From contig JACSRW010000029.1 in assembly GCA_014879565.1 (NCBI GenBank), positions 160,280-224,279 on the forward strand: a stretch of 64,000 bases of DNA, given 5' to 3'. Positions within the stretch are counted from its first letter, which is position 1; each line of letters opens with the position of its first letter. The translations under genes and the position numbers were made by a program. This DNA is from Chitinophagaceae bacterium (GTDB lineage: Bacteria > Bacteroidota > Bacteroidia > Chitinophagales > Chitinophagaceae). Of the stretch, positions 44,610-53,165 are shown piece by piece. The notes beneath the pieces were generated by a model. That model did no database searches. It had not been told where the DNA came from and saw only the letters and a program-made list of their open reading frames with translations.

Positions 44610-45062
44610 ATGAAACGAAAAAAAATTATCCTCTGGTCACTCGGTATCCTGCTGCTGGCCGGTAGTGCAGGCGGGTATTATGCCTGGAAAGAGTATAACC
44701 GTCAGCACCGGGATACGGCGGATCTGAAGGCGGATTACTCAGCCAGCGCTCTTTCCCTGCTGGAAGAATTCGGAAAAAATGAACAGGCTTCCCATACCCG
44801 TTACCTCGGGAAAGTACTGAAGGTGCAGGGACAGGTAAAAGAACTTTTAAAAGATGAAAAAGGTTTTTTCTCCGTTGTGCTGGGCGACAGTACCGCCATG
44901 TCGTCGGTACGCTGCAGTATGGACAGCCTGCATAACCAGGAAGCGGCTTCCCTGCTGAAAGGGGATAAGGTTACCGTGCAGGGTATCTGCACCGGTTATA
45001 ATGCCGATGAATTGCTGGGCTCCGACCTGGTACTGACCCGTTCCGTGATTTTTAAGGACTAA
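44610..45062 (+). CDS. OB-fold (tRNA_anti-like) membrane-anchored protein
   Basis: A 150-residue protein with an N-terminal membrane anchor (about 6-26). The rest has an OB-fold of the tRNA_anti-like type: GKVLKVQGQVKELL, VVLGDSTAMSSVRC and GDKVTVQGICTGYN. Such domains occur beside cytochrome and YceI genes in Bacteroidota; their role is not established. It is the third gene of the operon. Confidence 0.75.
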   Translation: MKRKKIILWSLGILLLAGSAGGYYAWKEYNRQHRDTADLKADYSASALSLLEEFGKNEQASHTRYLGKVLKVQGQVKELLKDEKGFFSVVLGDSTAMSSVRCSMDSLHNQEAASLLKGDKVTVQGICTGYNADELLGSDLVLTRSVIFKD

Positions 45063-45088
45063 CATTCACCCATAAAACAATACCTCTC

Positions 45089-45658
45089 ATGAACAAGAAA
45101 ATCTTTTTTAGCATGGCCCTTGCCCTGCTGATGACAACTGTTTCTGTCTCCGCGCAGAAATATTTTACCAAAAGCGGAAAGATTGTTTTTGATGCCACCA
45201 CTTCCGGCTCGCCTGAAAAGATTGAAGGCGTGAACCGAACCGCGACCGCGGTGCTGGATACCAAAACAGGCGCCCTGCAATTTGCCGTTATGATGAAAGG
45301 TTTTGCCTTTGAAAGAGCCCTGATGGAAGAACATTTCAATGAAAACTATGTGGAAAGCGCCAAATTTCCCAAAGCGGATTTTAAAGGGACAATCAGTAAT
45401 AACGGATCCGTGGATTATGCCAAAGACGGCAATTATCCCGTAACGGTAAAAGGAAAACTGACTATCCACGGCGTAACGAAAGAGGTGGAAACACAGGGTA
45501 AACTGCAGGTACAGGGCGGTAAGATCAATGCCAGCGCTTCATTCCCGGTACTGCTGGCTGATTATAATGTATCCATCCCCGGACTGGTGGCGGATAAAGT
45601 TGCCAAAACGGCGAAGATTGAAGTAGCCGTGGCTCTTGAACCCCTGAAGACGAACTGA
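45089..45658 (+). CDS. YceI family lipid-binding protein
   Basis: A 189-residue exported protein with a signal peptide (about 1-21). The YceI lipocalin-like fold is indicated by FTKSGKIVFDATT, the MEEHFNENYVESAKFPKADFKG motif and GKLTIHGVTKEVE. YceI proteins bind isoprenoid lipids such as quinones. In this operon it could carry a quinone or a similar lipid for the cytochromes, which is an inference. Confidence 0.88.
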   Translation: MNKKIFFSMALALLMTTVSVSAQKYFTKSGKIVFDATTSGSPEKIEGVNRTATAVLDTKTGALQFAVMMKGFAFERALMEEHFNENYVESAKFPKADFKGTISNNGSVDYAKDGNYPVTVKGKLTIHGVTKEVETQGKLQVQGGKINASASFPVLLADYNVSIPGLVADKVAKTAKIEVAVALEPLKTN

Positions 45659-45674
45659 TAAAATAAGTAACACC

Positions 45675-46580
45675 ATGCGTAAAAAACCAATAGTTATACT
45701 TCTTTTTTTCCAATTCCTCGCCGCCCTTACACCCGTTGCAGCACAGGATGAAGACCTGTTGAAACTGGTGGAGGAGGATAAACCCAAAAAGGAACGGGTG
45801 AAATATGCCTTCAAATCCCCGCGGGTGATAAACGGACATTCCATGGAATTTCTGAACCCGGGCACCCTCGACTTCCGTATTCTGCACCGCTTCGGTCAGC
45901 TGGACCAGGGCTACAAGAATTTTTTCGGTCTTGACCAGGCCAGTATGCGAATGGGATTTGATTACGGGATCCTGCATAATTTAATGGCCGGTCTGGGGCG
46001 CAGCACATATAAAAAAGAACTGGATGCATTTTTAAAGTATGCGCCTGTTCGTCAGTCCACAGGACCCGGCAGCTCTCCGGTTACCTTTGCCCTTGTATCG
46101 GGAATTACCATGGACGGACTGGACTGGGCGGATCCCAACCGGCAGAATTTCTTTACTTCCCGGCTAGGTTTTTATTTCCAGGCAATCATCGGCAGAAAGT
46201 TCAATGAATCCTTTACCCTGCAACTGGCTCCCACCATGGTTCATCGTAACCTCGTTCCGCTGGAATCAGATCCCAACAATGTATATGCGCTCGGGGTCGC
46301 CGGCCGGCTAAAGCTCTCCCAGCGGGTTGCTTTTACCTGGGATTATTCACATGTATTCATTGGCATGCCCGACAGCGGGTATTATCATCCGCTGTCTGTG
46401 GGCTTTGATATTGAAACGGGCGGACACGTTTTCCAGTTGCATTTCAGCAATGCAACCGGGATGAATGAACGGGCTTTTATCACTGAAACAACCGGTAAAT
46501 GGGGAAAGGGAGAAGTCCGTTTCGGATTTAATCTGTCAAGGGTATTCCAGGTTAGAAAAAACAAAAAACATAAAGCCTGA
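45675..46580 (+). CDS. DUF5777 family beta-barrel protein
   Basis: A 301-residue predicted outer-membrane beta-barrel. The signal peptide (about 1-23, ending PVAAQ) is followed by a Lys/Glu-rich segment and then alternating strands (FRILHRFGQLDQGYKNFFGLD, GLGRSTYKKELD, VRFGFNLSRVF). This fits the DUF5777 family found in Bacteroidota with YceI and haem genes. The pore content is unknown. It ends the operon; a weak hairpin follows at 46637-46660. Confidence 0.8.
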   Translation: MRKKPIVILLFFQFLAALTPVAAQDEDLLKLVEEDKPKKERVKYAFKSPRVINGHSMEFLNPGTLDFRILHRFGQLDQGYKNFFGLDQASMRMGFDYGILHNLMAGLGRSTYKKELDAFLKYAPVRQSTGPGSSPVTFALVSGITMDGLDWADPNRQNFFTSRLGFYFQAIIGRKFNESFTLQLAPTMVHRNLVPLESDPNNVYALGVAGRLKLSQRVAFTWDYSHVFIGMPDSGYYHPLSVGFDIETGGHVFQLHFSNATGMNERAFITETTGKWGKGEVRFGFNLSRVFQVRKNKKHKA

Positions 46581-46636
46581 TCCGGTAATCAGCAAAGGGT
46601 AAGGCACTGATACGGTACTCCGGTAAGGACGGGCAT

Positions 46637-46660
46637 AAAAACCTCCTTCCGGAGTTTTTT
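46637..46660 (+). terminator. Weak terminator of the haem-c operon
   Basis: AAAAAC-CTCC and GGAG-TTTTT arms (nine pairs with one bulge) end in a T-run. It is placed 56 bases after the DUF5777 gene. Confidence 0.5.
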
Positions 46661-46707
46661 CCGGCCTGTGTGAAATCAATAAATGAACAGGGTACGGCCT
46701 GCTTCCC

Positions 46708-46715
46708 TAATTTTG
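46708..46715 (+). promoter_or_regulatory. -7 promoter box of the nitroreductase gene
   Basis: TAATTTTG is an exact TAnnTTTG match, 15 bases before the ATG at 46731. Confidence 0.5.
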
Positions 46716-46730
46716 TTAAAACACGTTTTT

Positions 46731-47312
46731 ATGCAACCCGATCTGTTCAGCAGACTGGCCCGCTCCCGCTCCTCGGTTTTCCCCGATCAGTTTGAAGCGG
46801 GAAAACAAGTGGAAGATGCTATCATCCGCGAAATCCTGGAAAATGCCAATGCCGCGCCGAATCATGGCCGGGAACAGCCCTGGCACTTTACTGTTTTCAG
46901 CGGGGAGGGAAGACAAAGGCTGGCCCGTATCCAGGCAGACCTGTACAAAGAAAAGGCGGGTGCAAACTTTAAGGAAGCCACCTGGTTAAAACTGCAGCAA
47001 AATCCGCTCAAAGCCTCCCAGGTGATTGCTATTGGCATGAAACGGAGCGCCAATAAAAATATTCCGGAAATTGAAGATATTGAAGCCGTGGCCTGTGCCG
47101 TGCAGAATATATATCTTTCCGTTGCCGCCTATGGCCTGGGCGGATACTGGGGCACCGGAGGCATTACGTATTATGAAGAAGCCAAAGCCCTTTTCGGCCT
47201 GGGACCGGATGACAGGCTGCTGGGGTTTTTTTATATCGGCGTGATGGCGGTACCACCGGTAAGGAACAAACGAATTCCTGTGGAAGAAAAAACGACCTGG
47301 ATTAATCAATAG
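46731..47312 (+). CDS. Nitroreductase family protein
   Basis: A 193-residue flavin-dependent NAD(P)H oxidoreductase of the nitroreductase fold. Indicators are ILENANAAPNHGREQPWHF (FMN-binding loop) near the N-terminus, the central AVACAVQNIYLSVAAYGLGGYWGTGG, and the C-terminal FYIGVMA. It resembles YdjA-type or NfnB-type enzymes; the substrate is unknown. It is followed immediately by the SET-domain gene. Confidence 0.88.
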   Translation: MQPDLFSRLARSRSSVFPDQFEAGKQVEDAIIREILENANAAPNHGREQPWHFTVFSGEGRQRLARIQADLYKEKAGANFKEATWLKLQQNPLKASQVIAIGMKRSANKNIPEIEDIEAVACAVQNIYLSVAAYGLGGYWGTGGITYYEEAKALFGLGPDDRLLGFFYIGVMAVPPVRNKRIPVEEKTTWINQ

Positions 47313-47313
47313 T

Positions 47314-47745
47314 ATGAAACAAACACCGGAAACACCTGTCTACCGCATTTATTATCCCGTTAAAGTAGCTAAAAGCCGGATAGCCGGTAAAGGCGCTTAT
47401 GCCCTGCAACGCATACCCGCGCGCAGAAAAATAGGCGATCTGGGGGGCGTAATCATCACGATGAAAGAAGCTAAACGCCTGATCAGAAACCTGAAAGTGA
47501 TCAATATGGTCGAGTTGGATGATGACCTTGCCTTAAACGCGTCTGCCAATCCCAACGATATGCGCTTTATCAATCATTCCTGTGAACCCAATACGTTTAT
47601 GCGCGTGATGAAGAAGAGGGTGGAGTTTTATGCCTTGCGAACCATCCGGAAAGGAGAGGAGCTGAGCTGTGATTACGGGGAAACCCATCATGAAGGTACC
47701 CTGCCCTGTAAATGCGGGGCAAAAAACTGCCGCGGATTTATCTGA
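47314..47745 (+). CDS. SET domain protein-lysine methyltransferase
   Basis: A 143-residue SET-domain protein: SRIAGKGAYALQRIPARR (SET-N), MRFINHSCEPNTFM (the NHSC motif), GEELSCDYGE, and a post-SET cysteine cluster CKCGAKNCRG. These are the SAM- and Lys-binding features of eukaryotic-like lysine methyltransferases. It starts two bases after the nitroreductase stop. The target is unknown; see the finding about the Lys-rich DksA-like protein. Confidence 0.88.
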   Translation: MKQTPETPVYRIYYPVKVAKSRIAGKGAYALQRIPARRKIGDLGGVIITMKEAKRLIRNLKVINMVELDDDLALNASANPNDMRFINHSCEPNTFMRVMKKRVEFYALRTIRKGEELSCDYGETHHEGTLPCKCGAKNCRGFI

Positions 47746-47804
47746 AATAAAATGACCGGGATCAACGGCTTGTCCGGCAGGAATTACTTTATTTACTTTC
47801 CATT

Positions 47805-48869
47805 ATGAAAAAAATAATCATCCCCCTGGTCCTGCTTGTGCCGGTGCTGCTCTTCCTTTCTTTTACCGGCCAAAACCTCCGCCAGCTTTATTCCCGGCCG
47901 CCGGCTGAATGGCCGGCTCCCTGGACCGACCCGGGTGTGAAATGGAAAGAACTCGGTCTTCTGCCTGACTTGCCGGTGGATACCAGTGACGAAATAGTGA
48001 AACAAAAAGCCGGACTCGGAAAAATTCTCTTCTTTGATACACGGCTCAGCAGTTCGGGCAAAATTTCCTGCGCCACCTGTCATGATCCGGCCCTGCACTG
48101 GACGGACGCCCGACCGAAATCTATCGGGCATGAAGGGGCCGTGGGCAACCGGAATGCCCCCACCGTACAGAATACCTGGTTGTATACTAAGTTATTCTGG
48201 GACGGCCGGGCCCGAGATTTGCAGGACCAGGCCTTCGCCCCGATTGTCAGCGGCATAGAAATGAACAGTGAAATGCATGAAGTGGTTATGAAACTGCGGC
48301 GTAATAATAACTACCGCGCCCTTTTTAAAAAAGCCTATGGTTCCGATTTTATCAATCCCCATATCATGACGGATGCTATCGCCGTATTTGAAAAAACCAT
48401 ACGCAGCGCCGACAGCCGTTTTGACCGCTTTGTAAAAGGAGAGTATAAGGCCCTTTCAAACAGCGAGATCAGGGGATTGCACCTGTTCCGCACCAAAGCC
48501 CGCTGTTTCAACTGCCATAATGGTCCGCTATTTTCTGATAACCGGTTTCACCTCAACGGGATCAGCAGCGCCGGGCCGGAAAAGAATAAAGACAAGGGCT
48601 ATTATACAGTTACGCATAACGACAGCGACCTCTACAAGTTCCGCACCCCCTCTCTGCGGGATGTGCTGTATACCGGTCCCTGGATGCACAACGGAGCCGA
48701 AAACAGCCTGGTTACCCTGATTGAACTTTACCATAAGGAAAGTCCGGCCCCGGATGGCAGTCGCCGTCACCTGGGTCTGACCGGGAAAGAAAAAAAAGAC
48801 CTGCTGGCCTTCCTGACAGCCATTTCTGCCCCGCCCCGGCCTTTCCAAAAACCGGCTATTCCCGAATAA
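47805..48869 (+). CDS. Di-haem cytochrome c peroxidase family protein
   Basis: A 354-residue exported protein of the bacterial cytochrome c peroxidase/MauG family, reducing hydrogen peroxide or acting on protein substrates. The haem motifs are C89-x2-C92-H93 (CATCH) and C234-x2-C237-H238 (CFNCH), with family segments FFDTRLSSSGKISC and the FRTPSLRDVLYTGPWMHNG region near the end. The N-terminus (about 1-22) is a signal peptide or anchor. It fits a periplasmic peroxide defence role beside the other haem proteins. Confidence 0.92.
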   Translation: MKKIIIPLVLLVPVLLFLSFTGQNLRQLYSRPPAEWPAPWTDPGVKWKELGLLPDLPVDTSDEIVKQKAGLGKILFFDTRLSSSGKISCATCHDPALHWTDARPKSIGHEGAVGNRNAPTVQNTWLYTKLFWDGRARDLQDQAFAPIVSGIEMNSEMHEVVMKLRRNNNYRALFKKAYGSDFINPHIMTDAIAVFEKTIRSADSRFDRFVKGEYKALSNSEIRGLHLFRTKARCFNCHNGPLFSDNRFHLNGISSAGPEKNKDKGYYTVTHNDSDLYKFRTPSLRDVLYTGPWMHNGAENSLVTLIELYHKESPAPDGSRRHLGLTGKEKKDLLAFLTAISAPPRPFQKPAIPE

Positions 48870-48891
48870 GCAACTATTTTGCCTGAACACC

Positions 48892-48899
48892 TATCTTTG
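48892..48899 (+). promoter_or_regulatory. -7 promoter box of the DUF4920 gene
   Basis: TATCTTTG is an exact TAnnTTTG match, 34 bases before the ATG at 48934. Confidence 0.45.
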
Positions 48900-48933
48900 A
48901 ATTTCAGCTGAAACCAATCAAAAAACATATACA

Positions 48934-49410
48934 ATGAAAAAAACACTGTTTGCCCTGCTCTTTTTGTCCGCTGCCCTGCTCAGCAATGCCCAGCCTCCCG
49001 AAGGGGAAGCCAAACCCGGAGAATGGTACGGGGAAAAAGTAAATCCGGAGGGCGCTGTCAGTCTGAAGGATGTGGTGAAGAAAGTTCATGGCGGCGCTGA
49101 ATTTCCTGACGTAAAAGTGAAAGCCAAAGTGGTGGAAGTATGTGAAAAGAAAGGCTGCTGGATAACCCTGGAACTGGAAAACGGGGAAACGGCGATGGTG
49201 AAAATGAAAGACTATGGCTTTTTCCTGCCCCTGGCCGCAAAAGGAAAAACCGTGGTGATAGATGGCGAGGTAAAACTGAAAACCACCTCGGTGGCTGAAC
49301 TGAAACACTATGCGGAAGATGCCAAAAAATCAAAAGAAGAAATTGACGCGATCACCGAACCCAAAAAAGAAATCCGCGTGATGGCCAAAGGGATTACGGT
49401 GGTGGAATAA
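48934..49410 (+). CDS. DUF4920 domain exported protein
   Basis: A 158-residue exported protein with a signal peptide (about 1-19, ending LSNAQ). The rest has an OB-fold-like DUF4920 domain: VKVKAKVVEVCEKKGCWITLEL, ETAMVKMKDYGFFLP and VVIDGEVKL. The Cys pair VCEKKGCW may bind a metal. DUF4920 proteins of Bacteroidota are uncharacterised. Confidence 0.83.
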   Translation: MKKTLFALLFLSAALLSNAQPPEGEAKPGEWYGEKVNPEGAVSLKDVVKKVHGGAEFPDVKVKAKVVEVCEKKGCWITLELENGETAMVKMKDYGFFLPLAAKGKTVVIDGEVKLKTTSVAELKHYAEDAKKSKEEIDAITEPKKEIRVMAKGITVVE

Positions 49411-49434
49411 TTTTTTATCTGTAATTATTTACAA

Positions 49435-49463
49435 GGGGTCCTGCTTACCGGCAGGGCCCTTTT
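49435..49463 (+). terminator. Rho-independent terminator of the DUF4920 gene
   Basis: A 9-bp stem (GGGTCCTGC / GCAGGGCCC, one G-U) with a 6-base loop and a T-run, about 25 bases after the stop. Confidence 0.85.
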
Positions 49464-49476
49464 GCTTTTCGTATAT

Positions 49477-49531
49477 CGTAAACCGTTTTCCCGATGCGGC
49501 ATGTCTGCAGAAAACGGGACTGATAGTTTTG
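49477..49531 (+). promoter_or_regulatory. Shared activator-like motif and -7 box, siderophore receptor gene
   Basis: A 22-bp motif at 49477-49498 (CGTAAACCG, then TTTTCCCGATGCG) is followed after 25 bases by a -7 box TAGTTTTG (49524-49531). The same motif and spacing occur before the FecA-like gene. Binding of a shared activator is likely. Confidence 0.6.
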
Positions 49532-49555
49532 CTCCCGGAAAAAAACAAACGATCT

Positions 49556-51913
49556 ATGAGAAGATTTTTATTTATACTGAACTGCCTGCTATTCCCGCTC
49601 TTTCTGACTGCCCAGTTACCCTATGGCAGTATAAAAGGAAAAATCACGACAGCCGATCTTAAAGACGCCGAAGGCGTTTCTGTATTATTGAAAAATACCG
49701 TTAAAGCTGTCGTTTCTGACAATACAGGTCATTTTGAACTGACGCATATAACACCGGGTACATACCAGCTGCAGATCAGCCTTGTAGGGCATAAGGATAT
49801 GGAGCAGGAAGTAACGGTAAAACCCGGAGAAGTGACGGTGCTGAACCTGCAACTGCAACTCTATGCCAGTGAACTGGGAGAAGTGGTGGTGCTGGCCAAC
49901 CGGAACAGTTTTAAAACCAACCGGGTCTCCGGTTCCCTGCGCCTGCAGCGGCCCCTGCTGGAAATACCACAGAATATCCAGGTGGTAACCGCCCGCCTGA
50001 TCTTTAACCAGCAAATTTTTGATATGCTGGAAGGCGCCACCCGCAATGTCAGCGGCGCCACCCGGGTGGAACACTGGGACAACTACGCCCGCATCACCAT
50101 GCGCGGCAGTAATGTGGCAGCTTTTCGTAATGGCATGAATGTATCCACCACCTGGGGACCACTCACTGAAGATATGAGTATGGTGGAGCGGATTGAATTT
50201 GTAAAAGGACCCGCCGGTTTTATGCTGGCCAATGGCGACCCCAGCGGCTTCTATAATGTGGTAACCAAAAAACCCAGCGGGCGCAGCAAAGGGGAAATCA
50301 GTCTCTCCACCGGCAGCTTTGATTTTTACCGGGCCACTGCCGACTTTGACGGCCAACTCTCCGCAGACGGAAAACTGCTGTACCGGATCAACCTGATGGG
50401 AATGCTGAAAGGTTCGTATCGCCCCTATGATTTTAATAACCGGTACAGTTTTGTTCCGGTGCTGAAATACCAGCTGGATGAAAAAACATCCCTGACTGCC
50501 GAATTCACTCAGCAATATTCTGAAGTCAATGTGATTGGCTCCAATTACAGTTTTTCCAAACGCGGTTATATTGATCTTCCGCGTCAATTCACCACCGCAG
50601 AGCCCGGTCTGCCTTCTACCAAAATGAATGACCGCAGCCTTTTGCTGATCCTGGACCATAAATTAAGCCGTGACTGGAAATTTACCACCCGGGCATCTTA
50701 CCTGCATTACAACCAGGAAGGGGCTTCCCTCTGGCCCTGGGGTTTCAGCAGTACAAATGACAGCCTGTTGCAAAGAGGTATGTCCAGCTGGGATATCCTG
50801 GGTATGACCAAAGTAGGGCAGTTTTTTATCAGCGGCCGGGCAGTTACCGGGAAAGTGGAGCATTCAATCCTGGGCGGACTGGATATGAGCAATAAAGATT
50901 ATTACCATGACTGGAACCAGGGCGGGGCTCTCGGCACAGCAGATTTCAATATCTACACGCCGGTTTACGGAACCAGTATTATTCCGGTATTTGACCGGAG
51001 CAAAAGCCTGCGGGAAAGAGGGGTGCGTTATTACAACGGGTATAAAGCGATTTATATTCAGGACGAACTGTCTCTTTTTGATAACCGCCTCCGGCTTACC
51101 CTGGCCGGCAGGTATACGCAACTCAGCACCGGAGATATCTATAACGGTGATTTCAAAAGCCGGAAGTTCACTCCCCGGGTGGGGCTGAGTTATTCGGTTG
51201 ACCGCAATACAGCCCTGTACTTCCTGAACGATCAGTCCTTCCTGGAGAATTATGGTACAGACTGGCAGGGGAAAGCCTTTGACCCCATCACGGGTAACAA
51301 TACGGAACTGGGTATTAAACGCGACTGGCTGAATGGCAAATGGAATTCCGCCCTCTCTTTCTACCAGATTACACGCAATAATGTACTAACTGCCGATCCG
51401 GATCATCCCAATCCGGCAGGAGGATTCTTTAACCGCCAGTCCGGACAGCAACGTACCCGGGGTGTGGAACTGGATATACGCGGTCAGGTCCTGCGCGGGC
51501 TGGATGTGCTGGTCAATTATGCTTTTACCGAAGCCAAAGTCACCAAAGACAGTAAACCGGAAAATGTGGGGGTACAGGTACCCGGCTCCAGCCGGCATGT
51601 ACACAATACCTGGGTCAATTATAAAGTGGAAAACGGGTCACTGGCCGGTTTCGGGGTATCACTCGGTTACCAGTACCAGGCCAAACGCTCTCCCTGGTAT
51701 GTGTTCGACGGTTCCGCCAACAGCCTGCCTGACTATTTCCGGCTCGACGGAGGACTCTCCTGGCACAAAGATAAAATCGGGTTCAGCCTGCTCGTCAACA
51801 ATATCCTGGATAAATACCTCTATTCCGGAGCGCCGTATGCCTGGGGAGGGTTTTACTACTGGCAGGCAGAGCCCGGTACGAATTACAGATTCAGTGTGAA
51901 CTACCGGTTTTGA
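49556..51913 (+). CDS. TonB-dependent siderophore receptor
   Basis: A 785-residue outer-membrane receptor. A signal peptide (about 1-19, ending LFLTAQ) precedes a carboxypeptidase regulatory-like domain (KGKITTADLKDAEGVSVLL) and then a plug with LEIPQNIQVVTARL and VERIEFVKGPAGFMLANGDPSG. The latter is characteristic of the siderophore receptor subfamily. The C-terminal strand ends in YRFSVNYRF. The exact siderophore is not known. Downstream is a PepSY protein and a second receptor. Confidence 0.93.
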   Translation: MRRFLFILNCLLFPLFLTAQLPYGSIKGKITTADLKDAEGVSVLLKNTVKAVVSDNTGHFELTHITPGTYQLQISLVGHKDMEQEVTVKPGEVTVLNLQLQLYASELGEVVVLANRNSFKTNRVSGSLRLQRPLLEIPQNIQVVTARLIFNQQIFDMLEGATRNVSGATRVEHWDNYARITMRGSNVAAFRNGMNVSTTWGPLTEDMSMVERIEFVKGPAGFMLANGDPSGFYNVVTKKPSGRSKGEISLSTGSFDFYRATADFDGQLSADGKLLYRINLMGMLKGSYRPYDFNNRYSFVPVLKYQLDEKTSLTAEFTQQYSEVNVIGSNYSFSKRGYIDLPRQFTTAEPGLPSTKMNDRSLLLILDHKLSRDWKFTTRASYLHYNQEGASLWPWGFSSTNDSLLQRGMSSWDILGMTKVGQFFISGRAVTGKVEHSILGGLDMSNKDYYHDWNQGGALGTADFNIYTPVYGTSIIPVFDRSKSLRERGVRYYNGYKAIYIQDELSLFDNRLRLTLAGRYTQLSTGDIYNGDFKSRKFTPRVGLSYSVDRNTALYFLNDQSFLENYGTDWQGKAFDPITGNNTELGIKRDWLNGKWNSALSFYQITRNNVLTADPDHPNPAGGFFNRQSGQQRTRGVELDIRGQVLRGLDVLVNYAFTEAKVTKDSKPENVGVQVPGSSRHVHNTWVNYKVENGSLAGFGVSLGYQYQAKRSPWYVFDGSANSLPDYFRLDGGLSWHKDKIGFSLLVNNILDKYLYSGAPYAWGGFYYWQAEPGTNYRFSVNYRF

Positions 51914-51941
51914 ATAACCGAAAAATGAAGGAACATTTTCT

Positions 51942-53075
51942 ATGTTAAAAGGGTTACGTTTTGCACACCGCTGGCTCGGACTTTTGTCCGGGCTGGTGGT
52001 TTTTATCCTGGGCATAACAGGTTGTATCCTGGCATTTGAAACAGAGATCCGGGGCTTTACGGAACCATTCCGTAACGTACAGGCGGAGGCTAAACCTTAT
52101 TTGCCTCCTTCGGTACTGAAGGAACTGGCCGGTAAACAACTGGCCTCCGGGCTGGCGCTGGGCATTGAATACCCGGGCGAAGGCAAGGCGGCCGTAGGTA
52201 TTTATTATGATGACAGCCGGTATGAACTGGTATTTCTGAATCCTTACAGCGGGGAAGTGCTGAAACATAAAAATATGAACCGGGATTTTTTCCGGATCAT
52301 TCTCGACGGGCATTATTATCTCTGGTTGCCCCATGCTATCGGCCAGCCTCTTGCCGCTTCAGCCACCCTTATCTTTCTGTTGCTGCTGATCAGTGGTATG
52401 GTGCTCTGGTGGCCCCGGAATAAAGGAGCGGTTAAACAAAGGTTCCGGATAAAATGGAATACAGGCTGGCGTCGTAAAAATTATGATCTCCACGCCGTCC
52501 TGGGCTTTTATATGAGCTGGGTGGCCATATTTATTGTTATCACCGGCCTTGTATTCGGATTTGAATGGGCGGCGCGTACAGTGTACTGGATCAGCAGTGG
52601 CGGAAAGACCATGGTGGAACATCAGCATCCGCTTTCCGATACCACAAAAGCCGTTCCCGGCTATAATATGGCGGATCGTTTATGGGAGCAGTACCGCAGG
52701 CAAACAGGGAAGAAGGAAAGCCTGGCCGTTTACTTTGCACATTTGCCCTCCGATCCGCATGAGATCATTATCAATCACAGCCCGGGCACATATTATAATT
52801 CCGATTTTTTCCATTTTGATCAGTATACCGGTCAGCCGCTGAAAGCAGCGGGGAGCTGGGATGGCCGCTTTGCAGAGGCTAATACCGCCGATAAAATCGC
52901 CCGGATGAATTATGATATCCATACGGGTGCCATTTGGGGCTTAGGAGGAAAGTTGCTGGCCTTTTTTGCCAGCCTCCTGGCTGCCAGTATGCCGGTTACA
53001 GGTTTTCTGCTCTGGCGGGGCCGGCAGCGTAAAGAAAGGAGAACCCCGGTGCAGGGGGTACCGGTTCCGGCCTAG
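51942..53075 (+). CDS. PepSY-associated transmembrane protein
   Basis: A 377-residue membrane protein of the PepSY_TM type with about four membrane segments, beginning GLRFAHRWLGLLSGLVVFILGITGCILAF and ending with the AFFASLLAASMPVTGFLLWRG segment. The conserved His of the first segment and others elsewhere could bind haem, as proposed for ferrisiderophore reductases of this family. It is placed between two TonB receptors and probably helps release iron after uptake. Confidence 0.88.
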   Translation: MLKGLRFAHRWLGLLSGLVVFILGITGCILAFETEIRGFTEPFRNVQAEAKPYLPPSVLKELAGKQLASGLALGIEYPGEGKAAVGIYYDDSRYELVFLNPYSGEVLKHKNMNRDFFRIILDGHYYLWLPHAIGQPLAASATLIFLLLLISGMVLWWPRNKGAVKQRFRIKWNTGWRRKNYDLHAVLGFYMSWVAIFIVITGLVFGFEWAARTVYWISSGGKTMVEHQHPLSDTTKAVPGYNMADRLWEQYRRQTGKKESLAVYFAHLPSDPHEIIINHSPGTYYNSDFFHFDQYTGQPLKAAGSWDGRFAEANTADKIARMNYDIHTGAIWGLGGKLLAFFASLLAASMPVTGFLLWRGRQRKERRTPVQGVPVPA

Positions 53076-53089
53076 AAGTTTCCTTTTTG

Positions 53090-53149
53090 CGTAAACCGAT
53101 TTTCCCGATCCGTAAATCCCAATACGGCCGGGAGGGGCAATTTTGCCCC
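53090..53149 (+). promoter_or_regulatory. Shared activator-like motif, -7 region and palindrome, FecA-like gene
   Basis: The motif at 53090-53112 (CGTAAACCGA, then TTTTCCCGATCCG) matches the one at 49477-49498 apart from one extra A and one substitution. The -7-like box CAATTTTG (53138-53145) is again 25 bases after it. That box lies within a 16-bp palindrome GGGGCAATTTTGCCCC (53134-53149). Confidence 0.6.
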
Positions 53150-53165
53150 TGAAATTGTGACTGCT

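Noticed and set aside
53157..53165. GTG start for the FecA-like receptor
   Set aside because: The ATG at 53166 gives a cleaner signal peptide; both remain possible.
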